From Caulobacter sp. 602-1 (lineage in GTDB: Bacteria; Pseudomonadota; Alphaproteobacteria; Caulobacterales; Caulobacteraceae): a DNA stretch of 43,685 nucleotides. Below, piece by piece: positions 1 through 7,685 of the stretch. The notes under the pieces were generated by a model, which saw only the letters and a program-made list of their open reading frames with translations, was not told the origin of the DNA and searched no databases. The first letter of the stretch is position 1; the number at the start of each line of letters is the position of its first letter. The position numbers and the translations under genes are program-made. The stretch is taken from positions 1-43,685 of the forward strand of contig NZ_RRYI01000013.1 of the NCBI RefSeq assembly GCF_003931565.1. The letters run 5' to 3'.

Positions 1-138
1 GCCCTCGTCCAGCAGCAAGTCGATCCGCTCGCGCGCCGTCAGCTTGCCCTTGGCGTGCTGGGCGGCCACCCGCGCCTCCCCGCCGCCAGCCCTGGCCTGC
101 TCGCGACGACGGTCGAGTTCCTCGAGAATGTGCTGCAA
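1..138 (-). CDS. pccB: Propionyl-CoA carboxylase beta subunit (5' end only)
   Basis: The first 46 codons of an acyl-CoA carboxylase carboxyltransferase subunit run off the left edge. The translation begins MQHILEELDRRREQ and continues through AQHAKGKLTARERIDLLLDEG, the N-terminal signature of the PccB family. These enzymes transfer carboxyl from biotin to propionyl-CoA in the cytoplasm, giving methylmalonyl-CoA. The start is taken as TTG at 138 because a GGGGAG ribosome site lies about 8 nt upstream and known PccB proteins begin at this MQHI position; the ATG upstream at 165 is in another frame. The catalytic crotonase-fold core is outside the window, so the substrate (propionyl- versus another acyl-CoA) rests on the N-terminal match only. 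Confidence 0.8.
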   Translation of the reverse strand, partial: MQHILEELDRRREQARAGGGEARVAAQHAKGKLTARERIDLLLDEG

Positions 139-267
139 CGCGCTAGCTCCCCTGCCCGGATCTTCATGCTGGTGGTTCGCCCACCTTAGAAAGCCAGCCC
201 TAGCGGGGCCAGGGGGTGCAGGCAAGACGGACCTGGCGGCGCCGCGGAGTGCGGAAGGTCCCGCCCC

Positions 268-990
268 CTAACGGAGCGCGGCGAACCAGCGGTCGATCAT
301 TTCGGCCTCGACCGCCAGGAACGCCACGCGGGCGGTCGCCTCGGCGTCCTCTCCCCACTGCTCGGCCTGGAACGCCTCCTCGAGGCGCGACAGATCCAGG
401 GCCTTGCGGCCGGTCAGCCGGCCGGCGCGAACGGCCAGGGCCAGCACGGTCGAGCCATAGAGACCGGCGGCGAAGGCCACCCCCGCCAGGCCGAAGTCGT
501 CCAGGGTCAGGGCCAGGGCCTCGACAGCCGCCAGGGTGGCCGGCGGCTGCGGCTGATGGATGATCCCGCCGACCGGCGTGAACACCAAGCCATGCTCGGC
601 CTTGGCCCAGTCCAGGACCGCGCCCCACTCGCGCGCCTGGCGCTCGACCAGCGGCGTCGGGTGCTCGGCGCGATAGCAGAGGTGGTCGGACGCGGCGTAG
701 GCGGTGATCTCCCCGGACACCTCGGCGCGGGTCTCGGCGATGCGGTCGATGGCCGTGAAGGCCAGGCGCGTAGCCGGCATCAGACTGTTGTCGATATACT
801 CGACCTGGGCCTCCCACTCGGCGGCGATCAGATCGGCCAGGGCTTGGGTGGGCAGGATCAGCGGCTTCCTGGCCGGCGACCTGGGCGTGCGGCCGTCGAG
901 CTGAACGGCGAAGCCCCCCTCGACCGGCGCCGCGGCGGCCGCCTTGTAGAAGCGCTTGGGTTTCAGCAGCAGCTCGGACTTGTCGGACAC
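268..990 (-). CDS. ATP12 family F1-ATPase assembly chaperone
   Basis: This 240-residue protein matches the ATP12 chaperone family found in alphaproteobacteria and mitochondria. In mitochondria the family binds the alpha subunit of F1-ATPase and helps assemble the alpha3beta3 ring; the bacterial members are presumed to do the same in the cytoplasm. Visible family features are KRFYKAAAAAP near the N-terminus, VQLDGRTPRSPARKPLILPT (about residues 29-48), AAEWEAQ, and the conserved central block YAASDHLCYRAEHP. The length is usual for bacterial members. It reads the same way as the pccB fragment upstream in the window, with a 129-nt gap in which I see no gene. The ATP synthase genes themselves are not in this window. 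Confidence 0.85.
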   Translation of the reverse strand: MSDKSELLLKPKRFYKAAAAAPVEGGFAVQLDGRTPRSPARKPLILPTQALADLIAAEWEAQVEYIDNSLMPATRLAFTAIDRIAETRAEVSGEITAYAASDHLCYRAEHPTPLVERQAREWGAVLDWAKAEHGLVFTPVGGIIHQPQPPATLAAVEALALTLDDFGLAGVAFAAGLYGSTVLALAVRAGRLTGRKALDLSRLEEAFQAEQWGEDAEATARVAFLAVEAEMIDRWFAALR

Positions 991-1082
991 GGCGTGAACT
1001 CTTTTCCGGGCCGCGCGACGGAACGGCCAATGACCCGCGTTGAATGAGCAAGATCGCGTGTCAGCGCAAGGGAGAGCGCCGC

Positions 1083-2477
1083 TTGAGCCTACCGTCCAAG
1101 GACATGATGGCCGCCATCGCCGTCACCCGCTTCGGCCTGGGCGCCCGCCCCGGCGAGATCGACGCCGCCAAGGCCGATCCGCAAGGCTTCCTGATCGCCC
1201 AGATCCGCCGCGACGGCGCCGACGCCCCGCAGGACGGCGGCGAGACCTCGGCCCAGCGCTTCGAGCAGATGCGCGACTACCAGCAGCAGCAGAAGGCCGC
1301 TCGGCAGAAAAAGGACGGCGAGGCCAGCGACGACGCGGCCCTGCAAGCCGCAAAGGCCGCTCAGCTCGCCTTGCGGGACAAGGTCAATGCCGACTTCCTG
1401 GCCCGCGCGCGCCTGGCGACCAATACGCCGGCGGGCTTCCGCGAGCGCTGGGCGCTGTTCTGGGCCAACCACTTCACGGTCTCGGCCACCAAGCAGATCA
1501 CCTCGGTGCTGATCGGCCCGTTCGAGCGCGAGGCGATCCGCCCCCACGTGTTCGACAGCTTCGAGACCCTGCTCGTCGCCTCGTCGACCCACCCGGCCAT
1601 GTTGACCTATCTGGACCAGGCCCAGTCGATTGGTCCCAACAGCCAGATCGGCCTCCGCAGGCGCGGCGCCAGGGCCGGACTGAACGAGAACCTGGCCCGC
1701 GAGATCATGGAACTGCACACGGTCGGGGTCGACGCCGGCTACACGCAGAGCGACGTCACCGAGTTCGCGCGGGCCCTGACCGGCTTCTCGGTCGGCCGCG
1801 ACAACGAGGATCGCCAGGGCCAGTTCGTGTTCCGCGACGCCGCCCACGAGCCGGGCGCTCGCACGATCATGGGTCGCCGATACGCCCAGGGCGACATCCA
1901 GCAAGGCATGGCGGTTCTGAAGACCCTGGCCGCCGACAAGCGCACCGCCCGCCACGTCTGCGGCAAGCTCGCCCGCCACTTCGTCTCCGACACGCCCCCG
2001 CCCGCCCTCACCGCGCGGCTGGAGAAGCGCTGGATGGACACCGGCGGCGATCTCGCCCAGGTCGCCAAGGCCCTGGTCGAAAGCCCCGAGGCCTGGGATC
2101 CGACGCCCGCCAAGTTCAAGACGCCCTACGAATACACCCTGTCGACCTGGCGCCTGATCGGGGCCGAGCCGTCCGCGATCGAACGCCTGGCGCCGATCCT
2201 CACGGGCCTTGGCCAGAAGCCCTTCTCGCCCCCCTCCCCCAAGGGCTGGGCCGAGGACGCCCAGACCTGGGCCTCCCCCGATGGCCTCATCAAGCGGATG
2301 CAGTGGGCCCAGGGCTTCGCCGCCGTGGTCGCCGACCGCACCGATCCCAACGCCCTGGCCGTCTCGGCCTTGGGCGCGCGCCTGACGCCCCCTGTCGCCA
2401 AGGCCGTGTCGCGGGCCGAGACCCGCAAGGAAGCCTTCGCCCTTCTCGTGATGAGCCCGGAGTTCCAACGCCGATGA
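1083..2477 (+). CDS. DUF1800 family protein
   Basis: This is a member of PF08811 (DUF1800), a family of unknown biochemical function that is nearly always encoded beside a DUF1501 protein, as here. Diagnostic stretches are TRFGLGARPGE near the start, RERWALFWANHFTVS, and the block NLAREIMELHTVGVDAGY followed by EFARALTGF. The chosen start is TTG at 1083, with GGGAGAG six bases upstream. An in-frame ATG at 1044 would add 13 residues (MSKIACQRKGERR) that do not look like family sequence. The stop overlaps the start of the next gene by 4 nt (ATGA), so the two are probably translationally coupled. No clear signal peptide is seen with the TTG start. Confidence 0.85.
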   Translation: MSLPSKDMMAAIAVTRFGLGARPGEIDAAKADPQGFLIAQIRRDGADAPQDGGETSAQRFEQMRDYQQQQKAARQKKDGEASDDAALQAAKAAQLALRDKVNADFLARARLATNTPAGFRERWALFWANHFTVSATKQITSVLIGPFEREAIRPHVFDSFETLLVASSTHPAMLTYLDQAQSIGPNSQIGLRRRGARAGLNENLAREIMELHTVGVDAGYTQSDVTEFARALTGFSVGRDNEDRQGQFVFRDAAHEPGARTIMGRRYAQGDIQQGMAVLKTLAADKRTARHVCGKLARHFVSDTPPPALTARLEKRWMDTGGDLAQVAKALVESPEAWDPTPAKFKTPYEYTLSTWRLIGAEPSAIERLAPILTGLGQKPFSPPSPKGWAEDAQTWASPDGLIKRMQWAQGFAAVVADRTDPNALAVSALGARLTPPVAKAVSRAETRKEAFALLVMSPEFQRR

Positions 2478-3751
2478 CCGCTCAAATCAACCGCCGCTCC
2501 CTGCTGGGCCTGGGCGCCAGCCTCGGGATCACCGTCAACTTCCTGGGCTCGCAGGTCTTCGCCGCCACGGAAGGCGATCTCGCCAGGAAGAAGCTCGTCG
2601 TCGTCATCTGCCGGGGCGGCATGGACGGCCTATCCGTCTCGCCGCCGGTCGGCGATGCGAACTACGCCAACCTGCGCGGCTCGATCGCCCTGAGGCCCGA
2701 CCAGGTGCTGAAGCTGGACGACACCTTCGGCCTGCACCCCGAGCTGAAAGCCGTTCACGCCCTGGCGCTGAAGGGCGAGGCCCGCATCGCGCCCGCCATC
2801 GCCAGCCCCGACCGCGCCCGTTCCCACTTCGAGGCCCAGGACGTGCTGGAGACCGGCGCGGCCCATGTCTACGGGACCGAGACCGGCTGGCTGAACCGCA
2901 CGCTGGAGGCTCTCGCTCCCGTCCGCAAGGTCGAGGGTCTGTCGGTCGGAACCACCGCCCCGTTGATCCTGCGCGGCAAGGTCCAGGCAGCCAGCTGGTC
3001 GCCCGGCAAGGGCGTCGACGAGACCGCCCGCCTGCCGACCCTGCTGCAGGACCTCTATCGCAACGACCCGATGCTGGGCCCGGCCTTCGCGCGCGGACTG
3101 GAGACCGAGACCATGGCCCAGACGGCCATGACCGCCCTCTCGGCCACGCCGGCCATGAACATCGCGGCGGCCTCGACGCCGACAAGGCCAGGCGCCGCGC
3201 GGATGTCGCCCACCATGGCCAACGACCGCCAGAACCGCGCCGGCGGCGAGGCGGCGCGAAAACTGGGCTCGACCCTTGGCGGCTTCATGATCCAGGCCGG
3301 CGGTCCCCAGATCGCGGCCATCTCGCTGGACGGTTTCGACACCCACGCCGGCCAGCTGGGCCAGATCGCCACCCGGCTGTCCTATATGGACGCGGTGCTG
3401 GACGGCCTGCATGCCGGGCTCGGCGCCGAGTGGAAGAACACGGTGGTCATCGCCGTCACCGAATTCGGCAGAACGGCCCGCGTCAACGGCACCGGCGGCA
3501 CCGACCACGGCACGGCCTCGACGGGCCTCGTCCTGGGCGGGGCGCTGAAGAAAGGGGGCGGCGTCATCGGCGACTGGCCGGGGCTGGCCGACAACGCCCT
3601 GTTCGAGAACCGCGACACCGCCCCGACGCTCGACATGCGCGGCCTGTTCAAGGGCGTGCTGGCCGACCACATCGGCGTCGACCGCGCGATCCTGGAGCGC
3701 AAGGTGTTCCCCGACAGCGCGACGGCGAAGCCGGTCACGGGTCTGGTGTAG
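2474..3751 (+). CDS. DUF1501 family protein with Tat signal
   Basis: This 425-residue protein belongs to PF07394 (DUF1501), a family of unknown function related to the alkaline phosphatase/sulfatase fold. The N-terminus reads MTAQINRRSLLGLGASLG, a twin-arginine (Tat) signal with RR followed by a hydrophobic stretch and an A-x-A-like end near residue 30, so export to the periplasm in a folded state is likely. Family motifs include VVICRGGMDGLSV (about 42-54), GFDTHAGQ and the C-terminal TEFGRTARVNGTGGTDHG, which resembles metal-binding and active-site blocks. The ATG overlaps the DUF1800 stop by 4 nt. The two products probably act together, but the substrate cannot be read from sequence. Confidence 0.87.
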   Translation: MTAQINRRSLLGLGASLGITVNFLGSQVFAATEGDLARKKLVVVICRGGMDGLSVSPPVGDANYANLRGSIALRPDQVLKLDDTFGLHPELKAVHALALKGEARIAPAIASPDRARSHFEAQDVLETGAAHVYGTETGWLNRTLEALAPVRKVEGLSVGTTAPLILRGKVQAASWSPGKGVDETARLPTLLQDLYRNDPMLGPAFARGLETETMAQTAMTALSATPAMNIAAASTPTRPGAARMSPTMANDRQNRAGGEAARKLGSTLGGFMIQAGGPQIAAISLDGFDTHAGQLGQIATRLSYMDAVLDGLHAGLGAEWKNTVVIAVTEFGRTARVNGTGGTDHGTASTGLVLGGALKKGGGVIGDWPGLADNALFENRDTAPTLDMRGLFKGVLADHIGVDRAILERKVFPDSATAKPVTGLV

Positions 3752-3780
3752 CTCGACGCCGCCGCCCGCTCGCCAGCCTC

Positions 3781-3812
3781 TTGACCCGGCCCCTGGGGCC
3801 GGTCCCATGGAT
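3781..3812 (+). promoter_or_regulatory. MerR-type promoter with operator dyad
   Basis: TTGACC (3781-3786) is a good -35 element. Inside the following spacer is the near-palindrome GACC-C-GGCCCC-T-GGGGCC-GGTC, and a weak -10 (ATGGAT, 3807-3812) lies 20 bp after the -35. An overlong 19-20 bp spacer filled by a dyad is the hallmark of promoters controlled by MerR-family activators such as CueR and SoxR. The site lies about 30 nt upstream of a gene for a MerR-type protein, which points to autoregulation. The -10 is poor, so its exact position is uncertain. Confidence 0.7.
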
Positions 3813-3840
3813 AGGACGGTCAGCCACAGCGAGGCGAGTC

Positions 3841-4878
3841 ATGCGTGCTTCCGTCGATGTCCTCAGCCCGTCCGAAGCGGCCCGCCATCTGGGCATTTCA
3901 ACCAAGGCGCTTCGCCTCTACGAGGAGCGCGGCCTGCTTCACCCGACAAGAAGCGCCACCGGCTGGCGCGCCTACGGACCGGACCAGATCCGGCGCGCCG
4001 CCGAGATCGTCGCCCTGCGATCGCTGGGCTTCAGCCTCAAGCAGGTGGAACGCGTCGTGAGCGGCGTGGCCGACGGCCTGGAGCCCGCGCTTGGCGCGCT
4101 GCAGACCCGACTGGAATCGGAGTTCGACCAACTCAGTCAGCGACTCGAGAAAATCAGCGCCCTGAGGCGCGCCTTGGCGCAAGGCCGGGTCCCCGCGGTG
4201 CTGGACCTGGCGGGTTTGACGGCCGCTCCCGACACCCTGGTCGCGGGCTTCAATCTCCCGTGGCCTTGGGGCGGAGAATGGTTCGAGGCGCGCGGCGTTC
4301 GGGCGCTCAACTATATCGTCGGACCGCTCGGCAGCGGGAAGACGAGGCTGGCGCGGATGCTTGCCCAGCATCTGCCCGGCGCCCTCTTCATCGGACTCGA
4401 TCGGATCGAGCGCCATGAGGAGACAAGGCGAGCCATGGAGGCCGACTCCGAGTTGCGCCAACGCGTAGAGGCGTCACTTGCGTGGCTCGTGGAAGACGGC
4501 GCGACCGAAGCCGACGCCCTGGTGACGCTCGTGATCCACCTGGAACGGGGGCGGTCGAATATGCTCGTCATCGACATGATCGAGCAGGGGCTGGACGAAC
4601 CCACACAGCAGGCGGTGATCTCGGATCTGCGCCGGCGAGGATACGCGCGCCCGCCGCTGTTCATGCTGACGCGCTCCTCCAGCATCCTGGACCCGGCGGA
4701 AGCCACCCCGGATGAGGCGGTGATCTTCTGTCCGGCCAACCATGCGCCGCCCTTCATGGTCCGGATCACGCCAGGCGCGCCAGGCTATGACGCGATGGTC
4801 AGCTGCCTCGGGTCGCCCGACGTCCGGGCCAGGACCGAGGGGATGATCGCAATGATGCCCCGCCAGGAGAAAGCCTGA
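3841..4878 (+). CDS. MerR-type regulator fused to a P-loop NTPase domain
   Basis: The 345-residue protein has two parts. Residues 7-75 form a MerR winged helix (PSEAARHLGISTKALRLYEERGLL, then GWRAYGPDQI), and about 80-113 look like the usual MerR dimerisation helix. From about residue 155 a second domain carries a Walker A motif GPLGSGKT (161-168) and a Walker B-like strand MLVIDMIEQGLD (241-252). The protein probably binds the MerR-type dyad just upstream of its own gene and may couple nucleotide binding or hydrolysis to promoter control; that coupling is inference. No metal-binding cysteine cluster of the CueR/MerR type is visible. It follows the DUF1501 gene on the same strand after 89 nt but has its own promoter-like site. 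Confidence 0.8.
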   Translation: MRASVDVLSPSEAARHLGISTKALRLYEERGLLHPTRSATGWRAYGPDQIRRAAEIVALRSLGFSLKQVERVVSGVADGLEPALGALQTRLESEFDQLSQRLEKISALRRALAQGRVPAVLDLAGLTAAPDTLVAGFNLPWPWGGEWFEARGVRALNYIVGPLGSGKTRLARMLAQHLPGALFIGLDRIERHEETRRAMEADSELRQRVEASLAWLVEDGATEADALVTLVIHLERGRSNMLVIDMIEQGLDEPTQQAVISDLRRRGYARPPLFMLTRSSSILDPAEATPDEAVIFCPANHAPPFMVRITPGAPGYDAMVSCLGSPDVRARTEGMIAMMPRQEKA

Positions 4879-4912
4879 AGGGCCTTTCCCATGTCCTCCT
4901 GGGCCGACGGAA

Positions 4913-5908
4913 CTACCGCCGCTTGGTCTGGCGGCGCGCGAAGGGTTCGGCGTCGGCCTCGTCTTCCGAGAAGCCGAACTTGCGGAAGCCTTCCTTCATC
5001 TCGGGGCTCAGCGGCGCCTCGATGTGCAGCATGCCGGCCGAAGGGTGCGGCAGCAGGATCGAGCGGGCGTGCAGCTGCAGCTTCAGCCCCTCCGACAGCG
5101 GCGCGGACTTGTCGTCGCCGTACTTGGGGTCGCCGAGGATGGGATGGCCCATGGCCTTCATGTGGGCGCGCAGCTGGTGGGTGCGGCCAGTGTGCGGACG
5201 CAGGGCCATCCAGGTGACGCGAGGCCCGGCCCGGCTGATGGTGACGAACTCGGTCTCGGCCGGCTGGGCGTCCGGGTCCTTGGGCTGGGCCGGCACCACC
5301 AGTTCGCGATCACCGACCCCGCGCTTGGCCAGGTGCAGCTCCATCACGCCCTCGGTCGGGTGCGGATTGCCGGCGACGATGGCCCAATAGGTCTTCTGCG
5401 CCTTGCGCTTGGCGAAGGCGCCCGACAGGCGCGCGGCCGCGGCGGGCGTCTTGCCCAGCAACAGCACGCCCGAGGTGTCGCGGTCCAGGCGATGGACCAG
5501 CCGCGGGCGATCGACGCCCTCGCCCCAGGCGCTGAGCAGCTTGTCGACGTGCTTGGTGGTCTTGGTGCCGCCCTGCACGGCCAGGCCGGCGGGCTTGTTC
5601 AGCGCCAGGACTTCCTCGTCCTCGTACAGCACCAGCGACTTGGCGTAGGCGATGTCGCGCGGCGACAGCTTGGCCTTGTCCGAAGGATCGGGTGCGTCGG
5701 GCAGCGGCGGCACGCGGATCTGGCTGCCGGCGGCCAACTTGGTGTCGGCCTTGGCGCGCGAACCGTCGACCCGGACCTGGCCCGAGCGGAACAGCTTGTT
5801 CAGCTGGATGTGGTTGAGGTGCGGCCAGCGTCGCTTGAACCAGCGATCGAGGCGGACCCCGTCCTCGCCGGCGTCGACGTACAGCGTGCGGACTTCCTTG
5901 ATGCTCAT
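4913..5908 (-). CDS. RluA-family pseudouridine synthase (S4 domain, RluC/RluD-like)
   Basis: The 331-residue enzyme should convert uridine to pseudouridine in RNA, most likely 23S rRNA, in the cytoplasm. Residues about 17-65 form an S4 RNA-binding domain (LDRWFKRRWPHLNHIQLNKLF, VRVDG). The catalytic domain carries the family signature HRLDRDTSGVLL at 139-150, with Asp142 as the expected catalytic residue, and later RPHTGRTHQLRAHM and HPILGDPKYG. The start ATG at 5908 overlaps the crcB stop by 4 nt, so it is translated after crcB. RluC and RluD cannot be told apart from the sequence alone, so no symbol is given. A second family member without the S4 domain lies at 8207-9022. Confidence 0.88.
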   Translation of the reverse strand: MSIKEVRTLYVDAGEDGVRLDRWFKRRWPHLNHIQLNKLFRSGQVRVDGSRAKADTKLAAGSQIRVPPLPDAPDPSDKAKLSPRDIAYAKSLVLYEDEEVLALNKPAGLAVQGGTKTTKHVDKLLSAWGEGVDRPRLVHRLDRDTSGVLLLGKTPAAAARLSGAFAKRKAQKTYWAIVAGNPHPTEGVMELHLAKRGVGDRELVVPAQPKDPDAQPAETEFVTISRAGPRVTWMALRPHTGRTHQLRAHMKAMGHPILGDPKYGDDKSAPLSEGLKLQLHARSILLPHPSAGMLHIEAPLSPEMKEGFRKFGFSEDEADAEPFARRQTKRR

Positions 5909-6288
5909 GCGAAAACCTTGCGGGCGATCAGAAGGCCCGCGAACAGGGCCGCCAAGGACAGAAGCACGCTGGCGGCGGCATAGGAGAAGGCTGGCAGATA
6001 GTCGCGCTTCTGGATCATCAGCGCGGTCTCCAGCGAGAACGAAGAGAACGTCGTGAAGCCGCCCAGCACGCCCACGCCCAGCAGCACGCGCCACTGTTCG
6101 TTGGATCCGCTGCCGCGATGCGCCAGCCACGAGGCCAGGCACCCCATCAGGAAGCCCCCGGCGATGTTCACGGTGAAGGTGCCATACGGCCAGCCCGTCC
6201 CCATGACCCGCATGGCGCCGACGCCGACCAGATAGCGCGCGACCGAGCCGACGGCTCCGCCAGCGGCCACCAGAAGCAGCTTGTTCAT
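5905..6288 (-). CDS. crcB: CrcB/Fluc fluoride ion channel
   Basis: At 127 residues with four hydrophobic segments, this is a standard-length Fluc channel, which exports fluoride across the inner membrane as a dual-topology dimer. Family landmarks are GGAVGSVARYL (10-20), the pore asparagine in TVNIAGGFLMG (Asn41), and GGFTTFSSFSLET (76-88), which holds the phenylalanine box and the central sodium site. The ATG at 6288 was chosen because the protein then starts MNKLLLVAAGG like other family members and an AAGG site lies just upstream; longer starts add MLGVCVSSAHKAF, which looks non-family. I looked for a fluoride riboswitch upstream and saw none. Confidence 0.92.
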   Translation of the reverse strand: MNKLLLVAAGGAVGSVARYLVGVGAMRVMGTGWPYGTFTVNIAGGFLMGCLASWLAHRGSGSNEQWRVLLGVGVLGGFTTFSSFSLETALMIQKRDYLPAFSYAAASVLLSLAALFAGLLIARKVFA

Positions 6289-6352
6289 GAACGCCTTATG
6301 CGCCGAGCTGACGCAGACGCCAAGCATCCAACGAAGTTCCCTTGATTTTCCC

Positions 6353-6387
6353 CGGTTTCTTTCACGGTAAACGCGTTTGGAAACCGT
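6353..6387. promoter_or_regulatory. Nested inverted repeats between divergent genes
   Basis: In the 164-bp gap between crcB and the next gene, CGGTTTC (6353-6359) is mirrored by GAAACCG (6380-6386). Within it sit ACGGT/ACCGT and a perfect AAACGCGTTT palindrome (6369-6378). The cluster could be an operator serving one or both divergent promoters. No clear -35/-10 pair is seen, so the role is a guess. Confidence 0.3.
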
Positions 6388-6452
6388 ATTTCCGAACGAC
6401 CGGTTAAGCGCGCTTCCCGCATTCTCCAGGGCGTATCAACAGCGCCAGACCC

Positions 6453-7685
6453 ATGCCCTTCGACACCTCAACCTCTTCGGACGCGACCGAACGCGTGGCC
6501 CTCCCGGGCCCGGTGGCTCAGCGCCTGTCGGGCTCGGAGCTGGTCGCGCGCGGCTCGGTCAACGTGATCAGCATCAAGGCCATCCGGCACTGGGCCGGCG
6601 AATGGTGGAGCCAGAAGCGCGGCGACGTCTGGACCTATGTCGAGCTGAAGCTGAACGAGCATCTGGACCGCAACGACATGCGGGCCCGCATCTCGGACAG
6701 CGAATTCCTGATCGCCATGAACAACGACCAGGGCCTGGCCGCCCAGGCGACCAGCGTGCGGATCCTGGAAGACGTCCTGACCCATCTGCTGGGCGCCGCC
6801 TCGCCGAAGGACCTGGGCATCCGTTCGGTGATTGGGGTCGAGAACGGCGAGGCCGTCTGCAAGCCGATCGACCCGACCGTGATCCTGGCCGCCCGCGCCC
6901 GCCGCGACTCCGCACGCTCGCCGGTCCGTATCGAAGTGGATCCCGCTGACGAGGCCCGCCGCACCCCGGTGGCCTTCACCACCGCCGGCGGAGCGGCGCT
7001 GCGCGTGGACTTCACGCTGGAGCATGTGGTCAGCCTGCGTCGCAACATCACCACCGCCGTGCGGGTCGAGCCGATGGTCACCCACCTGGCCAGCGGTCGC
7101 CAGGCCTCGGCCCGCGCCCTGACCAAGCTGTCGGACCGCGATGTGGCCTTCATCGACGAGTCGACGCTGAAATACGCCTCGGTGTTCGCCCGCTCGGCCC
7201 AGGGCCACAACGCGCCCGAACTGATCCTGCCGGCCTCGTTCCGCACCCTGGGCACCCAGCGCGGCCGCGACCTGCTGACGGGCACAGCCGGCCTGTCGCT
7301 GAGCCTGCTGCGCGGCGGCCTGATGATCGAACTGGTCGATGTCACCCGCGGCACCCCCGCCGGCCGCCTGCTGGAAGTGGTCGGCCTCTTGCGCGCCCTT
7401 ACCCGCGGCGTCATCGCCCGCGTGCCGCCGGACAAGGAGGCCCTGCGCGTGCTGCGCGACGCTCGTCTGGCCGGCCTGGCGCTGGACGCCTCCGACCTCT
7501 CCGGCGAAGCCGGCAAGATCGCCATGGAGATGATGGCCTTTGGTCGCGACGCCCGGGGCCTGGCCCCGATGACCATCCTGCAAGGCCTGCCCCAGGACGG
7601 CTATTTCGCCGCCGCCGAGACGGCCGGCCTCACCCACGCGGCGCTGCGCGCGAACTATCCGCTGGGCAAGCGGGCGGCGGCCTAA
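6453..7685 (+). CDS. Conserved hypothetical protein, possible degenerate GGDEF/EAL-like domains
   Basis: I do not recognise a named family for this 410-residue cytoplasmic protein. Residues about 75-115 (RARISDSEFLIAM, then ILEDVLTHLLG) recall the core of a decayed GGDEF-type fold. Residues about 280-400 (GRLLEVVGLLRALTRGVIARV, then AGLALDASDL and ILQGLPQDGYFAA) recall the back half of an EAL-type barrel. Neither a GGDEF nor an EAL catalytic motif is present, so any cyclic-di-GMP enzyme activity is unlikely; binding or scaffolding is possible. There is no signal peptide or membrane segment. It is divergent from crcB and ends one base before the convergent lipoprotein gene. The domain reading is an inference from pattern resemblance. 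Confidence 0.6.
   Translation: MPFDTSTSSDATERVALPGPVAQRLSGSELVARGSVNVISIKAIRHWAGEWWSQKRGDVWTYVELKLNEHLDRNDMRARISDSEFLIAMNNDQGLAAQATSVRILEDVLTHLLGAASPKDLGIRSVIGVENGEAVCKPIDPTVILAARARRDSARSPVRIEVDPADEARRTPVAFTTAGGAALRVDFTLEHVVSLRRNITTAVRVEPMVTHLASGRQASARALTKLSDRDVAFIDESTLKYASVFARSAQGHNAPELILPASFRTLGTQRGRDLLTGTAGLSLSLLRGGLMIELVDVTRGTPAGRLLEVVGLLRALTRGVIARVPPDKEALRVLRDARLAGLALDASDLSGEAGKIAMEMMAFGRDARGLAPMTILQGLPQDGYFAAAETAGLTHAALRANYPLGKRAAA

Noticed and set aside
1020..1041. ECF-type promoter GGAAC...CGTT before the DUF1800 gene
   Set aside because: The spacing is only 13 bp, shorter than the 16-18 bp expected for this promoter class.
1040..3751. A single 903-residue reading frame covering both the DUF1800 and DUF1501 regions on the plus strand
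   Set aside because: In its first half it runs in a different frame across the DUF1800 gene and shows no family resemblance. The true second gene starts at ATG 2474 with a Tat signal.
3430..4878. An extended reading frame running into the MerR/P-loop gene from inside the DUF1501 gene
   Set aside because: The part upstream of 3841 is a frame shadow of DUF1501. ATG 3841 gives a clean MerR start and lies after the operator-like dyad.
6289..6452. Fluoride riboswitch upstream of crcB
   Set aside because: The conserved crcB-motif core was looked for on the minus strand and not seen. The only structure is the nested dyad.
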